This document shows positions 18,202 to 28,146 of a stretch of 64,000 nt of DNA, in pieces. Each line of letters starts with the position of its first letter. Position 1 is the stretch's first letter. The stretch covers positions 1,527,750 through 1,591,749 of the forward strand of contig NZ_JAAIVI010000017.1 of NCBI RefSeq assembly GCF_011008905.1, read 5' to 3'. The translations under genes were made by a program, and so were the position numbers. The DNA is from Wenzhouxiangella sp. XN201 (lineage in GTDB: Bacteria; Pseudomonadota; Gammaproteobacteria; Xanthomonadales; Wenzhouxiangellaceae). The notes beneath the pieces are model-generated. The model did not search any database. It saw only the letters and a program-made list of their open reading frames with translations, and had not been told where the DNA came from.

Positions 18202-20120
18202 TCCGCTCGATCCTCGTCCAGGTAGGATTCGAGCAGCCGCCCGGCCACCACGACCAGGTCGTATTCGGTCACCAGACCCACCAGCTTACCGTCCTCGACC
18301 ACGGGCAGGCAGCTCAGCCGATTCTCACGCATCTGGCGGATGGCCTCCACCGTGGTGGTTTCCGGGCTGACGGTGATCGGGTCGGGTCGCATGACGTCAC
18401 GCACGGTGATGGTGCTGTCGCCGCGATTGCCCCGCGCGATCAGTCGCAGTAGCTGACGGTGCGAGATCAGGCCCAGGAGCTGACCCGAATCGTCTTCCAC
18501 CGGCACGTGCCGCACGTAGCGCCATTCCATCAGGCTGGCCGCGAAATCGACGATATCGTCGGGTCGTACGGTAAACAGGTCGGTCGCCATGAACTGACCC
18601 ACCGTACGGTAGCTGTCGCGCCAGTCCTGCTGGCGACAGAATCCGGCCAGTTCCCAGCGGGCAACCGGCTCGCCGCGCTCGGACTGCTCGACCATGCTGT
18701 TGGTCAGCGCCCGCAGCCGTTCGTTCTCGTTGCCTTCGCCCTTCATGTTCTCGAGCGACTCGAGTTGCCAGCGCGCGCCGGTACAACGCTGGTCGACGCG
18801 TTCACGGATCACGCCCAGATAGCGATCGATATCGCATTCGTCGATATTCGCCTCCACCAGGCCCTCGCGTGCCAGCGGCAGCAACTCGTCGATGATCAGC
18901 TCCTGCGCGGTGACCTGGCGGCCGCCGAACCAGACCTGCTGGGCACGCAGGCCTTCGCGCGCAGCGGCCAGGAAGTTGCTCTTGACGTCGCTGAAATTGA
19001 GATGCTCACGTATATCGTCGATGGTATGCGACAGGCGCGACATCATGCCGAAGAAGAACGCCGCATTGGCGATCTCGTCGATGACGGTCGGACCGGACGG
19101 GATGACCCGGTTCTCGATCCTCAGATGCGGCTTGCCGTTGTCGGAAATGCCGTAGCAAGCCCGATTCCAGCGGTAGACCGTGCCGTTGTGCAGACACAGG
19201 GCCTTGAGATTCGGAACTTCCCCGCGTGCGACCATACCGATCGGATCGTCTTCGAATTCGGTGGTCAGAATGACGCGAAAGCGCGCGATGTCTTCCTTGA
19301 AAATCTCGATCACCGACTCGTCGATCCATTGATCGCCGAAATGCACCCGTGGCTTGTGCCCGCGCGCGGCATGGGCCTCGGAACGGGCGTCAATCGAGTG
19401 TTCGAACACCGCGATGCGCGTCTCGAGCCACAGGCGCTTGCCCAGCAGGATTGGCGAGTTGACGCAGCTGGCCAGAAGCGGGCCGGTGACCGCCTGGGCG
19501 ATGTTGTAGAGCGGGGCAAACTCCTCGGCACCGACCTGGAAGTGCACCTGGAAACTGGTATTGCAGGCTTCCAGCATCAGGTTATCGTGATTGATGTTGA
19601 GCTGGTCGATGCCCTTGATCGTGAAATTGAAGTTGCTGCCCCGAAGCCTGAGCAGCGCTTCGTTGAGGGCGAAGTAACGAGCGGTCGGCACCATCGACTC
19701 CAGCGACAGGTGCTCGCGGGTAAGCGTCGGCAGGATGCCAACCAGTGCAATGCGTGTATCGAGCTCGCCGGCATGGCGGCGGGCGATCTCGAGCACCTCG
19801 TTGGTCTCCTGCTCCATTCTGCGCAGGCAGTCGCCGCCCAGTTCCAGCGGTGACAGGTTGGCCTCGAGGTTGAACAGGCCGAGCTCATGGGTAAAACGCG
19901 GATCATCGATGGTCTCGAGAATCTGCATCGCCGTCAGCGCCGGCCGGCTCGCCTGGTCGACCAGAAACATTTCCTGCTCGGCGCCAATGCGGCGGATGCC
20001 GGATTCGATCATGCCGGTATCGAGCATATCCTCCAGTGCTCGCACCTCGTCGAGCAAGGCCTTCATGAACGCGCGTCGCGCCTGTTCGTCACTGGTCTGC
20101 TCTACGTTCTGTTCGCCCAT
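18198..20120 (-). CDS. GCS2-family carboxylate-amine ligase fused to two CBS domains
   Basis: The product is 640 residues from the ATG at 20120 (MGEQNVEQTSDEQARR). The open frame continues upstream but that part does not resemble the family. Residues about 40-450 match glutamate-cysteine ligase family 2 (GAEQEMFLVD, GLFNLEANLSPLELGG, INHDNLMLEACNTSFQVHF, LRIENRVIPSGPTVIDEIAN). Residues about 515-635 form a CBS pair (MATDLFTVRPDDIVDFAASL and VRDVMRPDPITVSPETTTVE). CBS pairs bind adenosine nucleotides, so ligase activity may respond to energy state. The true substrates are unknown; glutamate and an amine are likely. It is divergent from fadD and upstream of the lipoprotein gene. Confidence 0.85.
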   Translation of the reverse strand: MGEQNVEQTSDEQARRAFMKALLDEVRALEDMLDTGMIESGIRRIGAEQEMFLVDQASRPALTAMQILETIDDPRFTHELGLFNLEANLSPLELGGDCLRRMEQETNEVLEIARRHAGELDTRIALVGILPTLTREHLSLESMVPTARYFALNEALLRLRGSNFNFTIKGIDQLNINHDNLMLEACNTSFQVHFQVGAEEFAPLYNIAQAVTGPLLASCVNSPILLGKRLWLETRIAVFEHSIDARSEAHAARGHKPRVHFGDQWIDESVIEIFKEDIARFRVILTTEFEDDPIGMVARGEVPNLKALCLHNGTVYRWNRACYGISDNGKPHLRIENRVIPSGPTVIDEIANAAFFFGMMSRLSHTIDDIREHLNFSDVKSNFLAAAREGLRAQQVWFGGRQVTAQELIIDELLPLAREGLVEANIDECDIDRYLGVIRERVDQRCTGARWQLESLENMKGEGNENERLRALTNSMVEQSERGEPVARWELAGFCRQQDWRDSYRTVGQFMATDLFTVRPDDIVDFAASLMEWRYVRHVPVEDDSGQLLGLISHRQLLRLIARGNRGDSTITVRDVMRPDPITVSPETTTVEAIRQMRENRLSCLPVVEDGKLVGLVTEYDLVVVAGRLLESYLDEDRAE

Positions 20121-20153
20121 GGTCGATCCGGAGCCAAGTCGTAAGTTCCGGCG

Positions 20154-20182
20154 ATCATATACGTCCAAACTGCCCCTCGCAA
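20154..20182 (-). promoter_or_regulatory. Candidate sigma-70 promoter for the GCS2-CBS gene
   Basis: Read leftward, TTGCGA and TATGAT are 17 bases apart and end 33 bases before the ATG at 20120. Both hexamers match consensus well (four and five of six), in the gap shared with the divergent fadD. Confidence 0.45.
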
Positions 20183-20270
20183 ACGCTCCGGCCGGTCTGC
20201 TTGTCTCGGCGCGATTCCTGTGCCAAGCTTTATTCCGATCCAAGTCAACATGCAGATGAAGGGAAACCCG

Positions 20271-21959
20271 ATGAGCGACAAGCCCTGGCTCGACCAGTAC
20301 CCCGACGGCGTGCCCGCGGAAATCGACATGGACGAGTTCGACTCCGTCGTGGATGTCATCAACACGAGCTGCAACGAGTTTCGCGATCGGGTCGCCTACA
20401 TCAATTTCGGGGCCGAACTGACCTACGGGCAGGTCGATCGTCACAGTGCCGCATTCGGCGCCAGCCTCCAGGCCATGGGCCTCGAAAAGGGCGATCGTGT
20501 CGCCATCATGATGCCCAACGTTCTGCAGTACCCGGTCGCGGTATTCGGAACGCTGCGCGCCGGACTGGTGGCGGTCAATACCAATCCGCTCTACACCCCC
20601 CGCGAACTGAAACACCAGCTCAATGATTCCGGCGCGAAGGCCATCGTCATCATGGAGAACTTCGCCAGCGTGCTCGAGGCCGTGATCGACGACACTGCGG
20701 TCGAACACGTGATCATCGCGCGCATGGGCGACCTGCTCGGCCCGGTCAAGGGCACCTTCATGAATCTGGCCGTGCGCTATCTCAAGAAGATGGTTCCAGC
20801 CTACAACCTGCCGGCATCCAGACCGTTCACGACCGTGCTTCGGGAAGGTGCCGATGCGCAGTTGCAGCCGGTGCAACTCAACCACGACGACATCGCCTTT
20901 CTGCAGTACACCGGCGGCACCACCGGTGTTTCGAAGGGCGCCGAGCTTACGCACGGCAATATGGTCGCCAACATGCAGCAGGCGTCGGTCTGGCTGGGCA
21001 AGCGTATCAGCGTGGGCGAGGAAACCATCGTGACTGCCCTGCCCCTCTACCATATCTTCGCGCTGACCGCGAACTGCCTGGTGTTCCTCAAGTTTGGCGG
21101 GCGCAACCTGCTGATTACCAATCCGCGTGACATGGCCGGTTTCGTCAAGGAACTGGGCAAGTACCGGTTCACCGCCATCACCGGGGTCAACACCCTGTTC
21201 AACGGCCTGCTCAATACGCCCGGTTTCTCGGAACTCGACTTCTCTGGACTGCGCATGACGCTTGGCGGCGGCATGGCCGTGCAGCGCGCTGTGGCCGAAC
21301 GCTGGAAAAAAACCACTGGTGTGACGCTGGTCGAAGCCTATGGCCTGACCGAAACCTCGCCGGCGGCCTGCATCAACCCGATGGACCTCGAGGATTACAA
21401 CGGGGCGATCGGTCTGCCGATTTCTTCGACCGAATGCCGTGTCATCGATGCCGACGGCAACCCCCTGCCCACCGGCGAAACCGGCGAGTTGTGCGTGCGC
21501 GGCCCGCAGGTCATGCAGGGCTACTGGAAACGCCCTGAGGAAACCGCCAAAGTGCTCGACGCTGACGGCTGGCTGCGCACCGGCGACATGGCCAAGATGG
21601 ATGAGCAGGGCTATTTCTATATCGTCGACCGCAAGAAGGACATGATCCTGGTCTCGGGCTTCAACGTCTATCCCAATGAAGTCGAGGACATCGTCGCCAA
21701 TCACCCCAAGGTGCTCGAAGTTGGCGCGATCGGTGCGCCCGACGAAAAATCCGGCGAGGTGGTCAAGGTCGTCGTCGTACGCAAGGACGATTCACTCACG
21801 GTCAAGGAATTGAGGGAATTCTGCCGCCAGGAACTGACCGGCTACAAGGTGCCCAAGTACGTCGAGTTCGTCGATGAACTGCCCAAGACCAACGTCGGCA
21901 AGATTCTTCGGCGCGAGCTTCGCGACCTCTACGGCGAAGCCCGCAGTTCCGAAGACTGA
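20271..21959 (+). CDS. fadD: Long-chain-fatty-acid--CoA ligase
   Basis: Activates fatty acids to acyl-CoA at the inner membrane for beta-oxidation or lipid synthesis. The ATG at 20271 ([13 protein letters not shown]) gives 562 residues, almost equal to E. coli FadD (561); in-frame ATGs upstream give an unconserved lead. The AMP-binding loop is [25 protein letters not shown] is the second adenylation motif. The C-terminal FACS region contains [20 protein letters not shown] and the hinge NVYPNEVED, and the catalytic Lys is in [12 protein letters not shown]. It converges with dinB, only 4 bases apart. fadJ and fadI lie about 13 kb away. Confidence 0.94.
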   Translation: MSDKPWLDQYPDGVPAEIDMDEFDSVVDVINTSCNEFRDRVAYINFGAELTYGQVDRHSAAFGASLQAMGLEKGDRVAIMMPNVLQYPVAVFGTLRAGLVAVNTNPLYTPRELKHQLNDSGAKAIVIMENFASVLEAVIDDTAVEHVIIARMGDLLGPVKGTFMNLAVRYLKKMVPAYNLPASRPFTTVLREGADAQLQPVQLNHDDIAFLQYTGGTTGVSKGAELTHGNMVANMQQASVWLGKRISVGEETIVTALPLYHIFALTANCLVFLKFGGRNLLITNPRDMAGFVKELGKYRFTAITGVNTLFNGLLNTPGFSELDFSGLRMTLGGGMAVQRAVAERWKKTTGVTLVEAYGLTETSPAACINPMDLEDYNGAIGLPISSTECRVIDADGNPLPTGETGELCVRGPQVMQGYWKRPEETAKVLDADGWLRTGDMAKMDEQGYFYIVDRKKDMILVSGFNVYPNEVEDIVANHPKVLEVGAIGAPDEKSGEVVKVVVVRKDDSLTVKELREFCRQELTGYKVPKYVEFVDELPKTNVGKILRRELRDLYGEARSSED

Positions 21960-21963
21960 ACAT

Positions 21964-23031
21964 TCATTCGAGCAGGTCGGATTCGTCCGGCCGCTCCGAC
22001 AGCCCCGTCACACCCACGCCGATCAGACGCACGGCGAACTGCTGGCGCCAGCCGGCCCACCCTTCCAGCAGCTCCCGCGCGCCGGCCAGGATTCGCCGGG
22101 CGCTGCGGGTGTGGCCACCCAGCGACTGACTGCGGGTGATGGTCGAAAAGCCGCTTGAGCGAAGCTTGATGGTGACCGTGCGGGCGTAGAAGCCGCGATC
22201 GGCCAGGCGCTGTGCCACCTTCTCCGCCTGCTCCGCCATGACGGCCACGAGCGCCTCGATATCGTGTCGGTCGTCGGAAAACGTCGTTTCCTGGCTGATC
22301 GAACGGCGCACGCGCTCGGTCGTGACTTCGCGTTCGTCGATGCCGGCCGCCCGCTCGACCAGTTCGAGGGCGTGCTTGCCGAACAGCCCCGAGAGCACGT
22401 CGAGGCTGGTGCGCCGAAGCTGGCCGACCGTAAACACCCCGATCCCGTGCAAGCGCCCGGCCGTTCGCGGCCCGATGCCCGACAGCCGGCGAATCGGCAG
22501 GGGATCGAGAAAGCGTTGCACCTGATCGATGGGGATATGGACGAGGCCATCGGGCTTGTCGTAGTCCGAAGCGATCTTGGCCAGCAGCTTGTTGTGTGCC
22601 ATCCCCACCGAGGCGGTCAGACCGGTCGCCTCGGTGATACGCCGTTTGAGTTCGGCACCTATGTCCGGAAGCGATTTTTGCTTCTCCCCAACCCACTCAC
22701 TGACGTCGAGAAAGGCCTCGTCCAGGCTCAAGCCCTCGATGCGGCTGCTGAAGTCGCCAAAGATCTCGAAGACCTGGCGGGAGACCGCGCGATAACGTTC
22801 GAAGCGGGCGGGCACGAACACGCCCGATGGACACAGGCGCCGGGCACGGGCCGAGGGCATCGCCGATCGCACGCCGAACTGACGCGCTTCATAGCTCGCA
22901 GCCGCCACGACACCCCGATTGCCCGAGCCACCGACCATGACCGGACGTCCGCGCAAGCCGGGGTTGTCGCGCTGTTCAACGCTGGCATAGAAGGCATCCA
23001 TGTCGACATGGATGATGGCGCGATGCGTCAT
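21964..23031 (-). CDS. dinB: DNA polymerase IV (Y-family, translesion)
   Basis: Error-prone polymerase that bypasses template lesions. The ATG at 23031 (MTHRAIIHVDMDAFYASVEQ) gives 355 residues, the normal length; a longer open frame upstream lacks similarity. Catalytic carboxylates lie in HVDMDAFYASVEQ and SRIEGLSLDEAFLDV. The helix-hairpin-helix region reads LPIRRLSGIGPRTAGRLHGIGV, and the little-finger domain follows. It is the last gene after pilZ in a long leftward run. I saw no recognisable LexA box in the 52 bases between pilZ and dinB. Confidence 0.94.
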   Translation of the reverse strand: MTHRAIIHVDMDAFYASVEQRDNPGLRGRPVMVGGSGNRGVVAAASYEARQFGVRSAMPSARARRLCPSGVFVPARFERYRAVSRQVFEIFGDFSSRIEGLSLDEAFLDVSEWVGEKQKSLPDIGAELKRRITEATGLTASVGMAHNKLLAKIASDYDKPDGLVHIPIDQVQRFLDPLPIRRLSGIGPRTAGRLHGIGVFTVGQLRRTSLDVLSGLFGKHALELVERAAGIDEREVTTERVRRSISQETTFSDDRHDIEALVAVMAEQAEKVAQRLADRGFYARTVTIKLRSSGFSTITRSQSLGGHTRSARRILAGARELLEGWAGWRQQFAVRLIGVGVTGLSERPDESDLLE

Positions 23032-23083
23032 GACGGTAACGGTCGAAAAGACCGGGGGAGCCGGAACATCCGGCCCGGGCGGA

Positions 23084-23422
23084 TCAGAGCGTGCGTGTCG
23101 GCCGATCGCTGTCGAGCATGCCGGCAAGCAGCGACACGATGGTGCTCTGGGCCTGCTGCCCCTCGGCACTGTCGCTGAACTGCACGCCGACTCCGCTGTT
23201 GGCCGACTGACGTCCGCCCGAAGGCGTTACCCACGCAACCTTGCCGGGAATGGCGATGCGCTCCTCGCCCATCAGGCCGAGCAGGATCAGCACCTCGTCG
23301 CCGAGCTGGAACTGCTTGCGGGTCGGAACGAACAGGCCGCCATTGATCAGAAAGGGCATGTAGGCGCTGTAAAGCTCCTGCTTGTTTTCGATGTTGTAGG
23401 AGAGAATGCCTTTTTGCGCCAT
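23084..23422 (-). CDS. pilZ: PilZ-domain type IV pilus biogenesis protein
   Basis: A 112-residue PilZ-fold protein. The sequence GILSYNIENKQELYSAYMPF then GGLFVPTRKQFQLGDEVLILL matches the PilZ of Pseudomonas and Xanthomonas, which supports type IV pilus extension through FimX and PilB. Classical c-di-GMP binders start with an RxxxR motif and have (D/N)xSxxG; neither is seen, so direct c-di-GMP binding is unlikely. It starts 4 bases after holB, the conserved tmk-holB-pilZ order. No c-di-GMP enzyme is adjacent, although two occur near the end of the window. Confidence 0.88.
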   Translation of the reverse strand: MAQKGILSYNIENKQELYSAYMPFLINGGLFVPTRKQFQLGDEVLILLGLMGEERIAIPGKVAWVTPSGGRQSANSGVGVQFSDSAEGQQAQSTIVSLLAGMLDSDRPTRTL

Positions 23423-23426
23423 TGAC

Positions 23427-24382
<956 letters not shown>

Positions 24383-24383
<1 letters not shown>

Positions 24384-25006
24384 TACAGACGCGCCTCCAG
24401 CACGCGGCGAATCTCGTCGGCCACCCTTTCGATAGGCTGCGTGGCATCGATCACCGCAAACCGGTCCGGTTCGCGTCGTGCGCGATCGAGGTAGGCCTGA
24501 CGGACGCGCTCCAGGAAATCCGGGCGATTCTGCTCCATGCGATCCGGCTCGCCGCCGCGCGCGGCGATGCGCTCGAGCCCGAGCGCCACCGGTACGTCGA
24601 GCAGCAGGGTCAAGTCCGGTTGCAGATCGCCGTGAACGAGCTCGGCCAGCGCTTCGACCACCTCGGGGCCGAGTTCACGCCCGCCGCCCTGGTAGGCGTG
24701 GCTGGCGTCGGTAAAGCGATCGCTGATGACCGCCTGACCACGTGCCAAGGCCGGACGGATGAGGGTGGCCAGGTTCTCGTTGCGCGCGGCGAACATCAAC
24801 AGCAGTTCGCTCAGCGCATGCAGCGACCCGGTTTCGGGATCGAGCAGCAATTCACGAATTCGTTCGGCCGCCGGCGTGCCGCCGGGCTCGCGCGTGACGA
24901 CAACATCATGGCCGCGCTTGCTCAACCAGTCACCCACGACCTGCATGGCGGTCGACTTGCCGGCACCCTCCCCGCCTTCGAGCGTGATGAACAGGCCGCG
25001 CTTCAC
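24383..25006 (-). CDS. tmk: Thymidylate kinase
   Basis: Phosphorylates dTMP to dTDP. The 207-residue product has the P-loop LEGGEGAGKSTAM near the N-terminus, the DR(F/Y) motif VISDRFTDASHAYQGGGR, and a lid region rich in Arg (LERVRQAYLDRARREPDR). Glycine in place of Arg at the P-loop x position suggests the E. coli-type enzyme, in which the lid carries the catalytic basic residue. Its start overlaps mltG by 4 bases. Confidence 0.95.
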
Positions 25007-26004
25007 GGTCGCCCCCGGATATAGCGATCGACGGCCGCGTTGTGTTCGTCCAGGGTGTCGGAAAAATAGTGACTGCCGTCACCGCGAGAGACGAAGTACA
25101 GGGCCGTGCCCTCGGCCGGGTGTGCCGCCGCCTCGAGCGCGGCGCGGCCCGGCAGGGCAATCGGTGTGGGCGGCAGGCCGTGGCGCGTGTAGGTATTCCA
25201 CGGGTGATCGGTGGTCAGGTGTACCCGCCGCAGCCGACCGTCGAAGTCCTCGCCGAGTCCGTACATCACCGTCGGGTCGGTCTGCAGCCGCATGCCGCTC
25301 TCGAGCCGTCGGACGAATACGCCGGCAATGCGCGCGCGTTCACCCGACTGCCCGGTTTCACGCTCGATCAGGGAGGCCAGCACGAGCAGCTCGTCGGGAT
25401 TGTCCAGTGGCAGATCGGATTCCCGTCCGGCCCAGATCTCGTCGAGAGTGCGCTGCATGGCGGTATGAGCGCGTTCGAGCAGGTCGAAGTCGCTGACTCC
25501 GCGGGCGAAAAAGTAGGTCTCGGGCAGGAAGCGGCCCTCGGGGGAACAGCCCGCGCAGCCGAGACGGCGCATCAGTTCGGCAGGATCGAGGTCGGCAATC
25601 GTCGAACGCACCCTGGGGTCGTCGGCCAACACCCGGCGCAGTCGCTGGAAGGTCCAGCCCTCGACAATCGTCAGGCGATGCTTGCGTACCGATCCCCGGC
25701 TGATCCGGTCGACCAGATCGACCGCGCTCATGCCGGCCTCGAGCTCGTATTCACCGGCCTGGAGCACCGGCTGCTCGAGTCGCCCGTACAAACGCCAGCG
25801 CCAGTCGAAGCGGGCCAGGCCGAGCACTTCGAGCTGGCGCACGAGAGTGCGGAACGAACTGCCCGGTGCGAGCCAGACCACCGATTCGGAATGTTCGGCA
25901 ATCGGTGCCTGCAGGAAATGCTGCCACTGTCCGAACAGCCGGATACCGGCCAGTACGACGGCGAACAAGATGACGATCAGCGTCAGCGTCAGGAATCTGC
26001 GCAT
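25003..26004 (-). CDS. mltG: Endolytic murein transglycosylase MltG (YceG-like)
   Basis: Inner-membrane lytic transglycosylase that cuts nascent glycan strands and so sets their length. The ATG at 26004 (MRRFLTLTLIVILF) gives 333 residues with one N-terminal membrane helix (about 3-23) and a periplasmic YceG domain. The catalytic Glu is in LVLASLIERETGQSGER, and DPTVMYGLGEDFDGRLRR and YNTYTRHGLPPTPI-like sequence follow (here WNTYTRHGLPPTPIALPG). It overlaps the pabC end by 16 bases. The order pabC-mltG-tmk-holB is the standard gammaproteobacterial one. Confidence 0.93.
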   Translation of the reverse strand: MRRFLTLTLIVILFAVVLAGIRLFGQWQHFLQAPIAEHSESVVWLAPGSSFRTLVRQLEVLGLARFDWRWRLYGRLEQPVLQAGEYELEAGMSAVDLVDRISRGSVRKHRLTIVEGWTFQRLRRVLADDPRVRSTIADLDPAELMRRLGCAGCSPEGRFLPETYFFARGVSDFDLLERAHTAMQRTLDEIWAGRESDLPLDNPDELLVLASLIERETGQSGERARIAGVFVRRLESGMRLQTDPTVMYGLGEDFDGRLRRVHLTTDHPWNTYTRHGLPPTPIALPGRAALEAAAHPAEGTALYFVSRGDGSHYFSDTLDEHNAAVDRYIRGRP

Positions 26005-26810
26005 TCGAACAGTCGGTCCCAGAGTTTCTGCCAGCGGCGGCATTCATCGGCGATCGCCAGGCGACGACCGTCGAGGGTCGCAATCGGCCGAATGCCGGCT
26101 ACCGAGTTTATCACCACGGCCCAGCTCGACCGTGTCAGTTCGTCGGCACCCAGCGTCGCGGTCTCGATGTTCACGCCGTGCTGCGCGCGAAGCCAGGCCA
26201 GCCCTACCCCGGTGACACCGGCACGCGAGGTGTCGGGTGTCACGGCCCGATCGTCCAGCCCGACGACGACGTTGCCGGCGATCGCCTCGATCAGGCAGCC
26301 CTCGGCATCGAACAGCAGGGCCTCGTCCAGGCCTTCGTTGTGAGCCCTTTCGGCCGCCAGGACCTGCTCGAGTCGGTTGCCGTGCTTGATCCCGGCAAGC
26401 GTCGAGCCGCTGGCCAGGCGGACCGGGCTGGTGCCGACCGCCAGACCCATGCGGCGCTGACGAGCGATCGCCCCGGGCCAGGGCCTGCGCATCAGAATAC
26501 GCCGCGGCCGCGGCTGAGTCGGCGGCTCGTAGGCTCGCCCCCCACTGCCCCGGGTGATCGTCATGCGTATCACCGCTCGCGGTGTGTCGTCGAGAAGCCG
26601 CCGACACTCATCGGCCAACACCTCGCGATCGGGCGGCGGCATCAACAAGCGGACAGCATCACGCTGCAATCGCGCCAGGTGCCAGTCCCACAGCGGCGCG
26701 CGCCCGCCGACGAAAGCCACGGTTTCAAACAGGTGATCGCCGTAGAGCAATCCCCGGTCGTCGGCCGGCACCCGGTCGGCGGGCCGGCCGTTGACGAGCA
26801 CCTCAGGCAT
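25989..26810 (-). CDS. pabC: Aminodeoxychorismate lyase
   Basis: PLP enzyme that releases pyruvate from 4-amino-4-deoxychorismate to form p-aminobenzoate for folate. The ATG at 26810 (MPEVLVNGRPADRVPADDRG) gives 273 residues. DRGLLYGDHLFETV is the fold-type IV N-terminus; the PLP lysine is expected in LAGIKHGNRLEQVLA. The Asn-Glu-type cofactor region is EALLFDAEGCLIEAIAGNVVV. It overlaps the pabB stop by 8 bases, so the two are translationally coupled and catalyse consecutive steps. Confidence 0.92.
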   Translation of the reverse strand: MPEVLVNGRPADRVPADDRGLLYGDHLFETVAFVGGRAPLWDWHLARLQRDAVRLLMPPPDREVLADECRRLLDDTPRAVIRMTITRGSGGRAYEPPTQPRPRRILMRRPWPGAIARQRRMGLAVGTSPVRLASGSTLAGIKHGNRLEQVLAAERAHNEGLDEALLFDAEGCLIEAIAGNVVVGLDDRAVTPDTSRAGVTGVGLAWLRAQHGVNIETATLGADELTRSSWAVVINSVAGIRPIATLDGRRLAIADECRRWQKLWDRLFECADS

Positions 26811-28146
26811 GTCCGATGGCCGCCAGCAGACCACGCGCCTTGTCTTCGGTTTCGGCCAGTTCGGCCTCCGGATCCGAATCGGCGACGATACCGGCGCCGG
26901 TGCGGAAGGTGATGCATCGATCACGCACCACCATCGAGCGAATCAGGATATTGAGATCCATCCGTCCGTCGAGGCCCAGGTAGCCCAGGGCACCGGTATA
27001 GGCACCGCGACCCCGTCCTTCCAATTCGGCAATGATTTCCATGCAGCGCACCTTGGGGCAGCCGGTGATCGTGCCGCCCGGAAACACGGCCCGAATGACA
27101 TCGGCGGCGGTCATGTCCTCGCGCAGGATGCCGCGCACGTTCGACACGATATGGTGCACGTGGGCGTAGCTTTCGATCACCATCAGTTCATCGACCTCGA
27201 CGCTGCCGGTGCGGCAGACCCGCCCCAGGTCATTGCGCTCCAGGTCGATCAGCATGATGTGCTCGGCGCGCTCCTTGGGATGCGATATCAGCTCGCCGGA
27301 CAGCTGGCTATCGTCATCCGGCGAGCTTCCCCGCGGACGGGTACCCGCAATCGGGCGGGTCTGGACCTGCCGACCGTCCAGGCTGACCAGGCGCTCCGGT
27401 GACGAGCTGACCACCGTGCCCCCGGGCAGCTTCGCCAGCGCGGCGAAGGGCGCGGGGTTGGTCCGCGCCAGCGCGCGGTAGAGAGCCACCGGATCGATGG
27501 CGCTATCACCGCGCGCTTCCCAGCCTCTCGAGAGATTGACCTGGAAGACATCCCCGGCCCGGATGTATTCGCGAATCCGTTCGACGCCTGTCCGAAAGTG
27601 CTCGCCGGCATCGGCCGAGAGATCGAGCGCTGCAACCGCCGGTTCGTCGGGCAGCGCGGCATGTTCGGCCTGACTCAGTTCCTCTGACGCTCGATCGAAT
27701 TCTCCGGCATCCTCGGCCACCAGCCAGGACTTTGCGTCGCGGTGATCGAACAGCAGGGCCGAACGACAGCGCCGTGCCAGCGCGACCGGCAGACCATCAG
27801 CCGCCGCCGGCAGCTCAAGCCGGGGCTCGATCTCACCCGCCAGTTCATAACCGAGATAGACAAACCAGCCGCCGGAAAACGGAAAGCGCCGGTCCGCTTG
27901 CTGCGGCGGGACATCGGCGATGGCGGCCCGGAGTCGCTCGAGAAATCCGTCGCTGTCGGGTCCTGACGCGGGCAATTGCGCCAAGACGATCGGCGCCTCG
28001 TCGGCGGCTCGCAGCAGCAGCGACCAGCGCCCGAGTTGACCGGCCGGAGCCGAACTGGCAAGCAGGTAGGGCCAGGTGTCAGGGTGCGTGTGATGAACCG
28101 CAAGCAGCGACGGAGCCGTCGCCAGCTCACGCGCCACGAGGCTCAT
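26803..28146 (-). CDS. pabB: Aminodeoxychorismate synthase component I
   Basis: Converts chorismate plus ammonia (from PabA) to 4-amino-4-deoxychorismate. The 447-residue product has the chorismate-binding C-terminal domain with FQVNLSRGWEA, SSSPERLVSLDG, ERAEHIMLIDLERNDLGRVC and FPGGTITGCPKVRCMEII. The catalytic motif reads PIAGT. E. coli PabB has PIKGT, whose Lys forms a covalent intermediate, while PIAGT is usual in anthranilate synthase TrpE. The adjacent pabC supports a PABA role all the same. It overlaps fabF by 4 bases. pabA is not in the window. Confidence 0.88.
   Translation of the reverse strand: MSLVARELATAPSLLAVHHTHPDTWPYLLASSAPAGQLGRWSLLLRAADEAPIVLAQLPASGPDSDGFLERLRAAIADVPPQQADRRFPFSGGWFVYLGYELAGEIEPRLELPAAADGLPVALARRCRSALLFDHRDAKSWLVAEDAGEFDRASEELSQAEHAALPDEPAVAALDLSADAGEHFRTGVERIREYIRAGDVFQVNLSRGWEARGDSAIDPVALYRALARTNPAPFAALAKLPGGTVVSSSPERLVSLDGRQVQTRPIAGTRPRGSSPDDDSQLSGELISHPKERAEHIMLIDLERNDLGRVCRTGSVEVDELMVIESYAHVHHIVSNVRGILREDMTAADVIRAVFPGGTITGCPKVRCMEIIAELEGRGRGAYTGALGYLGLDGRMDLNILIRSMVVRDRCITFRTGAGIVADSDPEAELAETEDKARGLLAAIGHA

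Noticed and set aside
20121-21704. Upstream extension of the GCS2-CBS frame by 528 codons
   Set aside because: This part is antisense to fadD and unlike the ligase family; the ATG at 20120 has a fitting promoter just upstream.
23061-23073. Small CCGGA/TCCGG hairpin between pilZ and dinB as a terminator
   Set aside because: Five-base stem with no T-run on either strand.
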